From assembly GCA_021736505.1 (NCBI GenBank), contig JAIPFU010000126.1:1-5088 (forward strand): 5,088 nt of DNA, written 5' to 3'. Each line of letters opens with the position of its first letter. The first letter of the stretch is position 1. Of the stretch, positions 4,865 through 5,088 are shown one piece after another. Below the pieces are notes generated by a model, which was given only the letters and a program-made list of their open reading frames with translations, did not search any database and was not told the origin of the DNA. Origin of the DNA: Spirochaetia bacterium. GTDB lineage: Bacteria; Spirochaetota; Spirochaetia; PWKH01. The translations under genes and the position numbers were made by a program.

Positions 4865-5088
4865 TTAAGCTTCTTCTTTGGCTTCTCCAAGCAGAACATC
4901 TTCAATTGCTTTCTTGAAAGTGTCCTTAGGCAGTGCTCCCTGAGCCATTTGAGGTTTACCATCCTGGGGGCAAAAGAGAATAGAAGGTATGCTGGTTATT
5001 CCAAAAACTGAAGCAAGCTCCTGTTCATTTTCTGTGTTCACTTTAAATACATTAATTTTGCCGTCATACTCTTCTGAAAGCTGCTCAA
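4865..5088 (-). CDS. trxA: Thioredoxin, N-terminal part beyond window edge
   Basis: The 73 visible residues are the C-terminal two thirds of a small cytosolic thiol-disulfide oxidoreductase that reduces protein disulfides. They match the thioredoxin fold: strand INVFKVNTENEQELA (11-25), then FGITSIPS (28-35) with the conserved cis-proline P34 facing the active site, strand ILFCPQDGKPQ (36-46), and the final helix FKKAIEDVLLG (57-67). The active-site CxPC segment would lie outside the window, so activity cannot be confirmed. The QDGKPQMAQGALPK segment resembles thioredoxins I associate with Bacteroidetes and spirochaetes. The tail ends AKEEA and is closed by two consecutive TAA codons (4867-4862). 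The gene converges on the acyltransferase operon and need not be related to it in function. Confidence 0.88.
   Translation of the reverse strand, partial: EQLSEEYDGKINVFKVNTENEQELASVFGITSIPSILFCPQDGKPQMAQGALPKDTFKKAIEDVLLGEAKEEA

Overview
The window suggests a free-living bacterium of middling GC content. I lean towards Spirochaetota, with low confidence. That lean rests on family resemblance (a GPH-type transporter and a Bacteroidetes/spirochaete-like thioredoxin tail), plus a TTG start behind a strong Shine-Dalgarno sequence. No rRNA, tRNA, mobile element or CRISPR array was seen.

Layout: (1) Bases 1-1072, minus strand, hold most of an N-acetylglucosamine-6-phosphate deacetylase (NagA). 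Its last few dozen residues lie beyond the left edge. (2) Bases 1073-1416 are a divergent intergenic region. It holds a 15-bp tandem repeat, candidate promoters in both directions, and two inverted repeats near the rightward promoter. (3) Bases 1417-2937, plus strand, encode a MelB-like (GPH family) cation symporter with an unusual 66-residue hydrophilic N-terminal tail. (4) After an 87-bp gap with no visible terminator, bases 3025-4539, plus strand, encode a 504-residue PlsC-like acyltransferase, about twice the usual size. (5) Bases 4540-4864 are a convergent intergenic region made largely of short repeats: seven 13-bp units, a G/T-rich tract, and three copies of another 13-mer, ending in an AT-rich hairpin. 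(6) Bases 4865-5088, minus strand, hold the C-terminal two thirds of a thioredoxin.

The symporter and acyltransferase look like a two-gene operon. Two readings compete. The symporter may belong functionally with the divergent nagA, in amino-sugar or oligosaccharide use. Alternatively, symporter and acyltransferase may form a lipid salvage pair, analogous to LplT-Aas of E. coli, because the GPH fold also includes the animal lysophospholipid symporter MFSD2A. The sequence alone does not decide between them.

A recurring theme is short tandem duplication. The window has a 15-bp repeat before nagA, a 21-bp in-frame repeat in the symporter tail, a degenerate 15-bp repeat in the acyltransferase C-terminal linker, and the 13-bp repeats after it.
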